This document shows positions 54,821 to 64,000 of a stretch of DNA of 64,000 nt, piece after piece. Below the pieces are notes generated by a model. That model saw nothing but the letters and a program-made list of their open reading frames with translations. It had not been told where the DNA came from and ran no database searches. How positions within the stretch are numbered: the first letter of the stretch is position 1; each line of letters begins with the position of its first letter. Both the position numbers and the translations under genes were made by a program. This DNA comes from Paenibacillus sp. AN1007. GTDB lineage: Bacteria; Bacillota; Bacilli; Paenibacillales; Paenibacillaceae. The DNA lies in contig NZ_CP159992.1 in assembly GCF_040702995.1 (NCBI RefSeq), positions 258,501 through 322,500 on the forward strand. The letters run 5' to 3'.

Positions 54821-55057
54821 CGGACGCAGCATATTCACACGAAATACAATAAGCTTCAAATGTAGATATTATCAATCTACAATCTATGTGCTGCAGGATC
54901 AACAATCTGATAGCGTAATAGGAGCGCTCCATATGAGGGGCGCTCTTTTTGCTGTTCTGTTTACGAAAATGTATGTTGTCTATTTTTTGTATATGTTGCC
55001 CTGTTATTCTATTCCTCGGCGTCTGCCAACATTATGAACGAGGAGGATATGTGGAAC

Positions 55058-58000
55058 ATGAAGAGACGATTGGGCATCATGTTGATTGCACTATTGCTCA
55101 TTACGCAATTGCTGCAAGGGATGGTGTTAACATCAACCGTGCATGCTCAGGATGACACAAATCATATGTCAGCCGGTACATTGAATGATCCAGCATCACC
55201 ATCTGCACTGGAAGAGGATACGCTGCCTGAAGAACAGGTCAGCACGGAAGCTGGTGCAGATGAAGAAGCAGTCCCGGAAGCAGAAGAAGTGGACCCCACG
55301 GTGTCTGCAGAGGAAATGAATGAAGCAAGCATAAGCCCTATGGCTGCTCCCGCTGCGGCTTCGGAGATTCAGGAGAACCTGATCACGAGTGTGCAGATGT
55401 ACAACCAGAAACCGGAGTACAACGGCAGCGGTCAGATCGAAGTTAAAGGAGACAAGATCGAAGATATTCGTCCGCGGATATCAGATGAGGTTGCGGTTGT
55501 TTTTACATGGGGATTCGGTGATGATGCCCATTCTTACGGAGACGGGTCAACCTTTACATTCCGTCTGCCTGACAAATTTATTATAGGCTCACAGCTGAAA
55601 GGGAACCTGGACGGGGGAGTCGGGGAATATGTTGTGAACCCGGACGGTACCATTGTATTTACCTTTAATGAATTGGTTGAACATGCCAAGCTGGAAGGAA
55701 ACTTCTATGTCTGGCTCAATTTTGACGAGAGTAAAATGGAAGACGGACTGAAACAGAAGATCGACTTTAGCGGCGCAGGTCAAGGTATCATTGATGTGAA
55801 TTTTGCAAATACCGCGAAGGATGGAATTCAGAAGTCAGGGAAAGCCAATAATAATAATTTTAACTCGGATCATATTGATTGGACGGTCGATTTTAACCAA
55901 GGCGAGAAGAGCATGACGAATGTTGTTCTGCAGGATACACTGCCACCAGAGCTTTCACTTCAGGGGGATATTGAAATCCGTGAGCTTCAGGTGCAGTTAA
56001 ACGGTTCTGTGAAGGAAGGACCGGTGGTCGATAGAGCATCCCAGTTCCCGGTGAATCTTGGGAATATCGACAAGGCATACCGGATTACCTACAAGACCAG
56101 CATTAAGGCACCGACGAGTGCTCCTTATACAGGAGTCCTTTATACCAATGAAGCAGCGATAACAGCAAATGAGAGTGAGTATAATGAATCCGATGTTGGC
56201 CGTGTAACGGTCAGCTTCAATGAGCCGCTGAACAAGTCGGGCCAGGAAAGTGCATATGACCCGGTTACGCAGACGATTACATGGAAGGTGCAGTACAACT
56301 ATAATCAGCAGAGCATCACACAGTCCAATGCGTGGCTGGAAGACCGTTTTGATACAACCAGACAGAGACTGGTTGCAGATTCAATTAACGTATATGAAGT
56401 TGAGATTCAATCTGGTGGTCGTCCTGGGACGAAAACATTAGTTGGTCCTGAAAACTATACCGTAAGTGGTGTTGATGACGGCTTTAATGAAGGTTTTAAG
56501 CTTCAGTTCAACAGCGGTATTAACAAAGCTTATGAGATTGAATACAAAACCCAAGCGATACCGCGTATATACGAGAATGAGACTGTAGTTAATACCGTGA
56601 ATACACAGGATGGCACGACCAAGGAAGGCCGAAAAAATATTGAGGAAGTCATTTTAGCCAAAAGTGTAAAAAGTGAAAATTTCAATACCAAAGAAATCGA
56701 GTGGCAGATTGTGCTCAATCAGGATCAGAAAGAGATGACTGATATCGTCATCACAGATGACTATACAGGCAGACATATGAAGCTCATTCCAGACAGTCTG
56801 CAGATCAGTGGAGATCAGAAGGATCAGTTCGAGGAAGCACCACTGGCTGACCCGGAAGATGCCAATTTCGAAAAAGGCTTCACGATTCGCCTGAAGCCGG
56901 GCGGTATGATCGATAAACGGCATGTGATTACGTACAAAACAAGCTTTGATCCAACGGCAGGAATGCCGACAAATAATGAATATCGCAACACAGCAGCGTT
57001 AGACTGGAAGGAAGCAGGCGCTGCACAGACCACCATTACCAAGTCTGCTGTTGTCAGACCGCAGAATTACACCATTGAGAATGGGAACAAGCGGGGCGAA
57101 TACAGCGCCAAAGACAAGGCGATCACGTGGACAATTGATGTGAATTACAATCTCTATGATATTCAGGATGCTGTTCTCAAGGATACCTATATCGGTAATC
57201 AATCCTTTGTGGAGGGCTCATTTAAAGTGTATGAGCTTGAATTGAGGGGCGCCAACAATGTTACTTCTGTTGGTGATGAAGTTGTGCTGACATCAAGTCA
57301 GTTCCAGCTTAATCCCGATGGCAAAGGTTTTACACTGAATCTGGGTAACATCGGCAAAACGGCTTACCGCGTCGTATATCAAACCAGTCTGGATGGAGCT
57401 TATGCGGTGGAAGGCTCATACAGCAATCATGCTGTTTTGACGGATGGGGATGGCGGACCTGTTCGCTTTGACAAGGAAGCTGTGGTTACACCTGCCCATG
57501 GCGGAGTATATGTGAAGAAGACAGGACAGCAAGTGGGGACATCCGATCTGGCTTCATGGGTCGTGAACGTGAACCCGAGTCAGTCGTTCGTTGCGGCAGG
57601 TTCCCAACTATCAGACACATTATCCAGCAATCAAATTTTGCTTGCCGACTCATTAAAGCTGTATGAAGTCCAGCTGCCTGCAAACAATTCGGGCAATATT
57701 TCGGTAAAAGCTGGGCTGGTTGATCCAGCGGAATATGAATTGGTGGTAGAAGGCAACACCTTCACCTTTACTTTCAAGAATGACATTAACACAGCTTACC
57801 TTCTGGAATACCAGTCCTATATTAACGCGGATGACGGCGATAGAATCGAGAATAAGGCCGAATATGCAGGACAGTCTTCTTTCGTTGTGGGAGAAGGGAA
57901 CCAGGCAGGGATTCGAGTATCGATGGCTGGTGCAGGTGGAGGCGCATCGACGGGTCTCGGCAAGATCAAAGTGCATAAAGTGGATGACAGCGGTGAGCCG

Positions 58001-59650
58001 CTGAAAGGAGCCATTTTTGCCATCTACAATGCTTCCGGCACAATTCTTCTGGAAACGTTGGAACCGACAGATGAGAACGGAATGGCGGAAAGCAGCCGAA
58101 ATTACCGTCTTCACCTGACCAACGGTGTGCCATACCGTCTCAAAGAAGCTGCAGCGCCTGCGGGATATCTCGCTGACCCGGAATATGGTTCGGCTTCAGG
58201 ACAAACGATTTTGTTTAAGGATGCAGCCGCAGCCTTCGAGATTGTAAACGAAAAGATTCGCCAGGGATTTGAACTGAAGAAGCTGGATGCAGCCGATTCC
58301 GCCAAAGTGCTGGAGGGGGCCGTGTTTGAACTGTATCGCATACAGGGCTCAACACGTGAGAAGCTGGATGAACTCACGACGGGAGTAGACGGCAGAATTG
58401 CTAAGGGTGATTTGGAGGCAGGAACGTATGAATTAGTTGAAATTCAGGCTCCTGACTTCTACACCGTGGACAGTACACCGATTTCCTTCACGATTACAGC
58501 GAACCAGACACAGATTGTGACACTGACAAAGACGAACCAGATCGGTACAGGAGGCAAACTGACTGTAACGAAAGTGAACGCCAAGGATCAATCTCCGTTA
58601 AGCGGGATTGAGTTCGAACTGCGGGATTCTTCCAACAGCATTGTAGATAAAGGAGTAACCAATCAGCAGGGCATCATTGAGTTCAGCGATCTGGCTTATG
58701 GTGTGTATAAACTGGTGGAAACCAAAGCGGAAGGTTTTGTCATTGAAACACCAGAGACTTCGATCTCCATTACCAAGCCAGACAATCAGGTCAAGATTGA
58801 AAACAAGGAAAATGACCGTTCGGTAAAACTCGTGAAATATAATACAGGCCGAACACAGCATCTGCAGGGAGCCGTTTTTGAGCTGCGTGCTCAATCGGAA
58901 CTTATGGGACCGGATGGAGAATGGTTGTTTAACAAAGTCACAGGCATCGATTCTGCGCTGCTGATAACCGATGTTCGTGGTGAAATTAACCTGAAGCAGC
59001 TTGAACCGAATACGTATCAATTGGTTGAAGTTAAAGCCCCGGCCGGATATCAACTGGACCAAACACCGGTTGTGTTTGAGATTACAGCTCAGCAGACCGA
59101 ACCGATTGTTGTAGCAAAAACTAATCAGGCTGTTCCGGTATCAGGTGGACCAGGTGAACCGTATAATCCAGGTACGCCAAGCACTGGCGGCACTCCGGAA
59201 CCAACGAAACCTAACACTCCTGATTCAAACAAGCCAAATACTCCTGTAGAAGAAAAACCAGGGATAACCGTGCCTGGTACAGTGGTCACAGACCCTTCAC
59301 AACCGGCAGAACAAAACGGGAGCACAAGCAAACCGGATGATGATTCCGAAGAAGTACCTTCAACTCCGGCAGTACCTTCGACCCCTGAGACAGGTGAAGG
59401 AAATGAGACAGAACCTCAGGTGACAGAAGGTGATGATGCGGGCGAAGATGGTGAGCTTACCCCTTCTACTGGCACAGAATCTGAAAGTGAGGTTTCATCA
59501 GGAAATGGCAGTCATTCGTCAGCTCAAGGTATGCTGCCGAAGACAGGTGAAGAGAGCTCCATCGCTTACACGGTCTCGGGCTTAATGCTGATGGCGATTG
59601 GGAGTGCAGGGTACTTATACTTCCGCCGCAGAGAGAGATTCCAACGCTAA
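55058..59650 (+). CDS. LPxTG-anchored collagen-binding-like adhesin
   Basis: A 1530-residue surface protein. ATG 55058 is chosen from three near AGGAGG because it gives a standard signal peptide (GIMLIALLLITQLLQGMV). After an acidic stretch comes an adhesin head and about five repeats of roughly 140 residues, each with a pattern like ITWKVQYNYN, EIEWQIVLN or ITWTIDVNYN, typical of collagen-binding-like B folds. Four SpaA/Cna-B repeats follow (about residues 967-1358, KVDDSGEPLKGAIFAIY, KLDAADSAKVLEGAVFELY). A Pro/Thr/Ser-rich spacer leads to LPKTG at 1493-1497, a hydrophobic helix and the basic tail RRRERFQR. A sortase gene lies convergently downstream. Confidence 0.92.
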   Translation: MKRRLGIMLIALLLITQLLQGMVLTSTVHAQDDTNHMSAGTLNDPASPSALEEDTLPEEQVSTEAGADEEAVPEAEEVDPTVSAEEMNEASISPMAAPAAASEIQENLITSVQMYNQKPEYNGSGQIEVKGDKIEDIRPRISDEVAVVFTWGFGDDAHSYGDGSTFTFRLPDKFIIGSQLKGNLDGGVGEYVVNPDGTIVFTFNELVEHAKLEGNFYVWLNFDESKMEDGLKQKIDFSGAGQGIIDVNFANTAKDGIQKSGKANNNNFNSDHIDWTVDFNQGEKSMTNVVLQDTLPPELSLQGDIEIRELQVQLNGSVKEGPVVDRASQFPVNLGNIDKAYRITYKTSIKAPTSAPYTGVLYTNEAAITANESEYNESDVGRVTVSFNEPLNKSGQESAYDPVTQTITWKVQYNYNQQSITQSNAWLEDRFDTTRQRLVADSINVYEVEIQSGGRPGTKTLVGPENYTVSGVDDGFNEGFKLQFNSGINKAYEIEYKTQAIPRIYENETVVNTVNTQDGTTKEGRKNIEEVILAKSVKSENFNTKEIEWQIVLNQDQKEMTDIVITDDYTGRHMKLIPDSLQISGDQKDQFEEAPLADPEDANFEKGFTIRLKPGGMIDKRHVITYKTSFDPTAGMPTNNEYRNTAALDWKEAGAAQTTITKSAVVRPQNYTIENGNKRGEYSAKDKAITWTIDVNYNLYDIQDAVLKDTYIGNQSFVEGSFKVYELELRGANNVTSVGDEVVLTSSQFQLNPDGKGFTLNLGNIGKTAYRVVYQTSLDGAYAVEGSYSNHAVLTDGDGGPVRFDKEAVVTPAHGGVYVKKTGQQVGTSDLASWVVNVNPSQSFVAAGSQLSDTLSSNQILLADSLKLYEVQLPANNSGNISVKAGLVDPAEYELVVEGNTFTFTFKNDINTAYLLEYQSYINADDGDRIENKAEYAGQSSFVVGEGNQAGIRVSMAGAGGGASTGLGKIKVHKVDDSGEPLKGAIFAIYNASGTILLETLEPTDENGMAESSRNYRLHLTNGVPYRLKEAAAPAGYLADPEYGSASGQTILFKDAAAAFEIVNEKIRQGFELKKLDAADSAKVLEGAVFELYRIQGSTREKLDELTTGVDGRIAKGDLEAGTYELVEIQAPDFYTVDSTPISFTITANQTQIVTLTKTNQIGTGGKLTVTKVNAKDQSPLSGIEFELRDSSNSIVDKGVTNQQGIIEFSDLAYGVYKLVETKAEGFVIETPETSISITKPDNQVKIENKENDRSVKLVKYNTGRTQHLQGAVFELRAQSELMGPDGEWLFNKVTGIDSALLITDVRGEINLKQLEPNTYQLVEVKAPAGYQLDQTPVVFEITAQQTEPIVVAKTNQAVPVSGGPGEPYNPGTPSTGGTPEPTKPNTPDSNKPNTPVEEKPGITVPGTVVTDPSQPAEQNGSTSKPDDDSEEVPSTPAVPSTPETGEGNETEPQVTEGDDAGEDGELTPSTGTESESEVSSGNGSHSSAQGMLPKTGEESSIAYTVSGLMLMAIGSAGYLYFRRRERFQR

Positions 59651-59697
59651 AGTGAGACGCTGACACTAACCTGAACTAATATGTATAACGTATAATT

Positions 59698-59758
59698 AAA
59701 CACCCTCCAGCCTATGCCGCGAAGAATGGATCTTCGTGAGCAGGCGGGAGGGTGTTTT
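59698..59758. terminator. Bidirectional two-stem terminator
   Basis: AAACACCCTCC at 59698-59708 pairs with 59747-59757; CGAAGA and TCTTCG form an inner stem near 59720-59736. It separates the convergent adhesin and sortase genes. Confidence 0.88.
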
Positions 59759-59801
59759 GACGTTTCTTTGGTTCAGGCTGGATGACGGTGAAGCAGTCTA
59801 T

Positions 59802-60428
59802 TCAAGTGTTTACTTTTACAGCGCGTATAATGAGCCGGTGTGTAGCATCGATCAGCGGATCGCAGGTAATTAAAGTTAGAACTTCTCCAAGTCCCGGGTC
59901 TTTCAGTACAGATACATCGGAAGGCTCCACCACGGTAATCTTGTCGATTTCGTAGTGTATGGTTGTTTGATTGGCAAGTGTGATTTCTACGGAATCACCC
60001 AGTTTAAGCTCACCCAACCGGTTGAATAAACGACCTTTTCGATGAGCACGATGAGCAGCAATGGCCGCATTACCCGATTGTCCGATCGAAGCAGTCTCCA
60101 CCAGATGGGCTGCAGCAAACTTCATATTTTCCTGAGTCGCACCTTCCAGAATAGGCAGACGCACATCAATAACCGGAATAGAGATAATTCCAAGTGTTCC
60201 GGGAGCGGGAGAAAGTTTGGCAGCAGCCTGAGTTGTTCCTTCTTGGTCTGCATGACCGGTATCGACACTGCGTTCAAAGGTATGATTCAGCTGGGACAAG
60301 CCCGACTGAAGATGTTCCAGTTCATCCAGGACTCGGCTCTGCTGCCAGTCATAATACATTCCCTGGAGCGTGGGAAAGCTGATCGTCAACAGGCCTAACA
60401 GCACAAGCAGGACAGACCATTTTTTCAA
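59802..60428 (-). CDS. Class D sortase
   Basis: Membrane-bound transpeptidase of 208 residues that cleaves LPxTG-type signals and joins proteins to the wall. An uncleaved N-terminal membrane anchor (about residues 4-23) is followed by the sortase beta-barrel. The catalytic His126 occurs in AAHRAHRKG, Cys189 in LTLITCDP and Arg198 in THRLIIRA. The start is TTG 60428 with AAGGAGAG nine bases ahead. It follows the SecA2-like gene after 116 bases in the same direction and converges on the LPxTG adhesin, its obvious candidate substrate. Confidence 0.9.
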   Translation of the reverse strand: MKKWSVLLVLLGLLTISFPTLQGMYYDWQQSRVLDELEHLQSGLSQLNHTFERSVDTGHADQEGTTQAAAKLSPAPGTLGIISIPVIDVRLPILEGATQENMKFAAAHLVETASIGQSGNAAIAAHRAHRKGRLFNRLGELKLGDSVEITLANQTTIHYEIDKITVVEPSDVSVLKDPGLGEVLTLITCDPLIDATHRLIIRAVKVNT

Positions 60429-60544
60429 AGTACAGCTCTCCTTCGGTTGAGGTATAATAGATGCTCCTTTTCTATTGTACGGATCAACCTATACAAAATA
60501 TGGACAGAAGAGTGTGAGGTGCTTAAAGAAGAAGGCTGTGCTGA

Positions 60545-62836
60545 TTATATATAATCCCACCCAAATATCGGTCTCAACATTCTCCTTAGCCAATAAGCGA
60601 AGATCATGATTGGGGTCCATGAGCCGCGATTTAACATGTCATCCTGGTATTGATCATTGATCATATAAGTCCATGTGGACGGAAAATTTTTAAGTCCGAA
60701 CTTTTCCCACACTGCCGGATCATTGGTACCTTCCAGTTTGCGCAGCATCTCTGCCGACATTCGATCTATTTCAGCCGGTATCCGCTCGTATGCCTGAATA
60801 ATCTGCTCATGGAATTCATCAATCGGATTCTGTTTAACAAGACCTGTCAGATGAATGCTTTCACGGATGTAGGAAGCGTAAGCCAAATGTTCAGCCCAGA
60901 GCTTATCTATATAGAAAAGCCGCACCCGCTGTTCTGAAGGGCTCATCGGCACTGCTCCCTGTAAGATTTGCATTCTCTTCTCGTGTAAGATACGTCTCTG
61001 CACCTCAATTATGTCAGAGTAATTATTCAATTCCTGCTGGATGTGGAAATGTTGAGCCATAATTCTAAGCTGAATATAGTCTATTTTTTCGCGGAGTACT
61101 GGATCTTCAAGCGGTTCGTCCTGCTTAAAATTACGCTTTGTGAGATCAGCGCCGAATTGAAGCATCAGCTCATCTTCCAAACTTAAGAAAAAGACGGAAG
61201 CGCCGGGGTCACCTTGTCGACCCGCTCGCCCGCGCAGCTGGTTGTCGATCCGCACGTTTTGGTTCATGCTTGTGCCAATGACATACAGACCGCCCAGTGC
61301 AGCTGCAGCTTGATGGTTCGCAGTACCGCCACCAAGTTTAATATCGGTGCCGCGGCCCGCCATATTCGTCGAAACGGTTACAGCGCCGATTTCTCCCGCT
61401 TTGGCAATAATGTCGGCTTCCTCCACGTCGTTCTTTGCATTCAGAACATGACAAGGCACATTGGCACTGGCGAGTGATTCCGCCAGAATAACAGACTCTT
61501 CAACACTCGATGTGCCGATCAGTATTGGGCGTCCCGTTGAATGTACAGACCTAATCTCTTGAACAAGTGCTTTAAATTTGGCTTCCTTATGGGTATAAAT
61601 GCGATGCGGATAATCGATTCGTATGTTTTCTCGGTTTGGCGGAATTTGCAAGACCTGCAGATTATATATATTCTCAAATTCGAAAGCCGAAGCCTTTGCA
61701 GTAGCAGTCATCCCGCAAATCTTCGGATACAGACTAATAAAGTGCTGAAGAGTGATTGTGCCAAGCACATTTCCGCCAGTCTTAGAAGGTAATCCTTCCT
61801 TGGCACAAAGCGCTGTCTGCAGTCCCTCGGGCAAATGCCTCTTCTCCGCGACACGGCCGGTATATTCGTCGATCAGCTTGATTTCGTCACCTTGAACAAG
61901 GTAATCGATGTCTCTTTTCAAGAGCAGTACTGCATGCAGCGAACAATTCAGCGACATCAGCAGACCACTATTATATGGTTCGTACAAATCACCGCACTGC
62001 AGCAGCGATTCTACTTTGGCCGAGCCGGTCTCATTTAAGTAAACATTCCGTTTGAACTCATCAAAATGATAATGCTCATTCTCGAGCAGCTGTTTGACCA
62101 CATCTGCTAAAGGGTACGCTTCGCTGCGGGTCGTATCCGGTTCGCCAGCGATAACTAGCGGCACACGCGCTTCGTCGAGCAGCAGTGAATCTGCTTCGTC
62201 AACGATAACGTAGTGGAACGCACGATGTACAGTATCGGTTTCCACCAAAGCGATGGTGTCTCGCAAGTAATCGAACCCCGCTTCTTTGGCTGTAACGTAG
62301 GTGATATCCGCAACGTATGCTTCCCGTTTCTGCGGCATACTCATGCCGGTTTTAACGGAATGAACCGTTAATCCAAGCAGGGAGTAGATGGGCCCCATCC
62401 ATAAAGCATCACGATTAGCCAGATAGTCGTTAAAAGTCAGGACATGAACACCTCTACCTGTGAGTGCATGGAGATATGCGGGCATAACCGCCGAGAGCGT
62501 TTTACCTTCGCCCGTATGCTGCTCGATCAGGAATCTCTCATGCAGCGCAATAGCCGCCATGATTTGAACATCATAAGGTTGCAGACCCAGGGTTCGATGT
62601 GCTGCCTCGCAGACCAATGCATACGCATCAATAAGCAGCTCGTCCAGAGAAGCACCTGCTTTTGCTTCCTTTATTAGCCGGAGAGATTCCAGCTGCAGTT
62701 GGCTATCATTCCAAGCATGCTTATGGTGCTGCTGCTGCCGGATGAGAAGTACTTTTTCTCGATAACCTTCCAGTCTTAACCGATTTTCGCGATTCCTGAA
62801 TTTCTGAAAGAATTTGGCGGCTGCATTCCGGGGCAT
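60545..62836 (-). CDS. SecA2-like preprotein translocase ATPase
   Basis: A 763-residue SecA homologue, shorter than housekeeping SecA (about 840). Walker A is HTGEGKT at residues 107-113, the DEAD box lies at 213-216, GTSSVEESVILAESL and LRGRAGRQGDPG mark the second motor domain, and NMAGRGTDIKLGGG is intact. It lacks the C-terminal linker and cysteine-rich zinc-binding tail of SecA1. It therefore looks like a specialised paralogue that exports a limited set of proteins through SecYEG. It starts 17 bases after an ABC-2 permease gene and is followed by a sortase gene. Housekeeping SecA would be elsewhere. Confidence 0.88.
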   Translation of the reverse strand: MPRNAAAKFFQKFRNRENRLRLEGYREKVLLIRQQQHHKHAWNDSQLQLESLRLIKEAKAGASLDELLIDAYALVCEAAHRTLGLQPYDVQIMAAIALHERFLIEQHTGEGKTLSAVMPAYLHALTGRGVHVLTFNDYLANRDALWMGPIYSLLGLTVHSVKTGMSMPQKREAYVADITYVTAKEAGFDYLRDTIALVETDTVHRAFHYVIVDEADSLLLDEARVPLVIAGEPDTTRSEAYPLADVVKQLLENEHYHFDEFKRNVYLNETGSAKVESLLQCGDLYEPYNSGLLMSLNCSLHAVLLLKRDIDYLVQGDEIKLIDEYTGRVAEKRHLPEGLQTALCAKEGLPSKTGGNVLGTITLQHFISLYPKICGMTATAKASAFEFENIYNLQVLQIPPNRENIRIDYPHRIYTHKEAKFKALVQEIRSVHSTGRPILIGTSSVEESVILAESLASANVPCHVLNAKNDVEEADIIAKAGEIGAVTVSTNMAGRGTDIKLGGGTANHQAAAALGGLYVIGTSMNQNVRIDNQLRGRAGRQGDPGASVFFLSLEDELMLQFGADLTKRNFKQDEPLEDPVLREKIDYIQLRIMAQHFHIQQELNNYSDIIEVQRRILHEKRMQILQGAVPMSPSEQRVRLFYIDKLWAEHLAYASYIRESIHLTGLVKQNPIDEFHEQIIQAYERIPAEIDRMSAEMLRKLEGTNDPAVWEKFGLKNFPSTWTYMINDQYQDDMLNRGSWTPIMIFAYWLRRMLRPIFGWDYI

Positions 62837-62853
62837 TGAATTCCTCCTCGTGT

Positions 62854-63564
62854 CTATTCATCTTTTAATTTTCGCTGGTATAGAACAACAGATCCGATCG
62901 TTACTACAACCGTCCATGCCAAAATAAAGAGAAGAGGTTTTGTCAGTTCTTCCGTCGTAAACCCTGTATGGGGGATGTTCAGCAAATGCACAAGCTGGCT
63001 GCTTGGCATATAATCCAGCACTTTGAGGATCGGATACTCATTCTCAAATACCGCTCCCCACGGTGCTCCAGTAAAGAGGGTTGATACTGGCAGGATGGAA
63101 AAGGAGGCATCAACCAGCGTTTTGCAGTACAAACCACAAATTGTTCCGAGTGCTGTGTATAGAATAATCGAAAAAAAGTTGGCTGCCGCAAACGCCCACA
63201 GGCTCGGCGGCTTATACCCCAATATAATGATGGAAATACTCAATACCACAGCAGACATCACAAAAACGAGCGCACTTTTACCGATTAATACATCAAAGGT
63301 TGTTGCCGGCGTCATCATTAAGGAACGCAGCGTGCCGCGTTCCTTTTCTTCTGCCAATAAACATGCTTGTGCGAAACATGTGAAAAGAACAAAGGAAAGA
63401 TTGAGAAGAAAACCGATTGCTCCAGGCAAATTCGGACCTGCACTCCGAAAAAGGACAGCAAAAATAATAGGGACCGTCAGCATGAAGGAGAGACCGTAAT
63501 TTCGTGAGAACTCTTTATAGTCCTTCATAAATATGGCTCGTGTGCGTTTCAAAGATATATTCAT
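62854..63564 (-). CDS. ABC-2 type exporter permease
   Basis: A 236-residue membrane subunit of an ABC-2 type exporter, with about six hydrophobic segments and the cytoplasmic signature LLAEEKERGTLRSLMMTPA. It starts inside the stop codon of the ATPase gene (ATGA overlap at 63561-63564), so the two are translationally coupled. It is followed after 17 bases by the SecA2-like gene. Such two-gene exporters move antibiotics, lipids, sodium or polysaccharides; the cargo here is unknown. Confidence 0.9.
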   Translation of the reverse strand: MNISLKRTRAIFMKDYKEFSRNYGLSFMLTVPIIFAVLFRSAGPNLPGAIGFLLNLSFVLFTCFAQACLLAEEKERGTLRSLMMTPATTFDVLIGKSALVFVMSAVVLSISIIILGYKPPSLWAFAAANFFSIILYTALGTICGLYCKTLVDASFSILPVSTLFTGAPWGAVFENEYPILKVLDYMPSSQLVHLLNIPHTGFTTEELTKPLLFILAWTVVVTIGSVVLYQRKLKDE

Positions 63565-64000
63565 AGCAGCTCACTTCCAGTCATTTTGATAAAAATATCG
63601 CCTAGGCTGGGTTCTTTTGTTTCTATACGGTCAATGAATTCCGATTTCATCCAACGAGCGATTTTGTCAGCCGTTTCCCCATTGATTGGAAGCTCATATG
63701 TTTCCGCATTTGTTAATTCAATAGAAACGATATGCTCCCGATGCTGCTTTTTAAGCTCCTTGGGCGTGCCGATGGCTTGGATTTGTCCCCGATGCAGGAT
63801 CGCTACACGGCTGCACAGCAGTTCGGCCTCTGCCATATCATGCGTCGTTAGAAAAATCGTTGTTCCGTTTGCATTTAAAGACCGTAATCCTTTATAAATA
63901 TGGGCTGTGTTAACCGGATCTAAAGCTGAGGTAGGTTCATCCAAAAATAACAGTTCAGGTTCATGAATAATTGCGCGTGCTAACAGGACACGCTGGCGCA
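63561..64000 (-). CDS. ABC-2 exporter ATP-binding protein, cut by window edge
   Basis: The C-terminal part of an ABC ATPase; the N-terminus lies beyond the right edge. The visible portion begins just after the LSGG signature (RQRVLLARAIIHEPEL) and contains Walker [14 protein letters not shown] and the switch histidine in LTTHDM. The C-terminal segment after about 220 bases (GTPKELKKQHREHIVSIEL) is typical for exporter ATPases. It overlaps the permease gene by four bases. Confidence 0.92.
   Translation of the reverse strand, partial: RQRVLLARAIIHEPELLFLDEPTSALDPVNTAHIYKGLRSLNANGTTIFLTTHDMAEAELLCSRVAILHRGQIQAIGTPKELKKQHREHIVSIELTNAETYELPINGETADKIARWMKSEFIDRIETKEPSLGDIFIKMTGSELL

Overview
The window looks like a chromosomal segment of a Paenibacillus-type Firmicute. 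This is inferred from family content: a YesM/YesN-type sensor and regulator pair, LplB/YtcP-type sugar permeases with large lipoprotein binding proteins, SLH-like and YcdB-like wall proteins, strong AGGAGG ribosome binding sites with several TTG/GTG starts, and CcpA-type cre sites. I saw no rRNA, tRNA, CRISPR array, prophage or insertion sequence. Layout: (1) 1-6300 is housekeeping: a cut-off membrane-protein gene divergent from a LysR regulator, undecaprenyl-diphosphatase (uppP), a TetR regulator with a likely autoregulatory operator, and an amino-acid ABC transporter with an OsmC-like protein. (2) 6400-22700 is a carbohydrate locus: histidine kinase, AraC-type response regulator, GH2 glycosidase, two oligosaccharide permeases, three tandem paralogous binding proteins (the first frameshifted) and a GH1 beta-glucosidase. 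Three transcription units here share LacI-family/cre-like operator pairs. (3) 23000-27600 holds a cyoABCD-type quinol oxidase operon preceded by a small membrane protein. (4) 27700-32900 holds an oxidoreductase, a lipoprotein and a kduI-deoR-kduD-isomerase operon for unsaturated uronate breakdown, with phased ATGAA-type repeats in both leader regions. (5) 33200-41500 holds O-acetylhomoserine sulfhydrylase, a metal P-type ATPase behind Fur-family boxes, hydrolases, a ZIP transporter, thioredoxin reductase and a glutaredoxin-like protein. (6) 41600-46400 is a xylose locus: xylR (frameshifted), a textbook XylR operator and cre site, xylA and xylB. (7) 46500-50900 holds two glycosyltransferases behind a triple 20-nt repeat, then a membrane-anchored hydrolase. 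(8) 51000-64000 is a cell-surface region: a YcdB/SLH-like protein, a secreted transglutaminase-fold protein, a 1530-residue LPxTG adhesin and, converging on it, a possible operon of ABC-2 exporter, SecA2-like ATPase and class D sortase. How the parts fit: regions 2, 4 and 6 form a plant-polysaccharide scavenging programme (sensing and uptake of oligosaccharides, trimming by GH2/GH1, entry of uronates through Kdu enzymes and of xylose through XylA/XylB) under catabolite control. Region 8 looks like a dedicated export and anchoring set for surface proteins; this is the most system-like assembly in the window, but its function is inferred from gene order alone. Two otherwise intact genes (xylR and the first binding protein) each carry a one-base deletion in or beside a short G/C run, which may be real mutation or sequence error.
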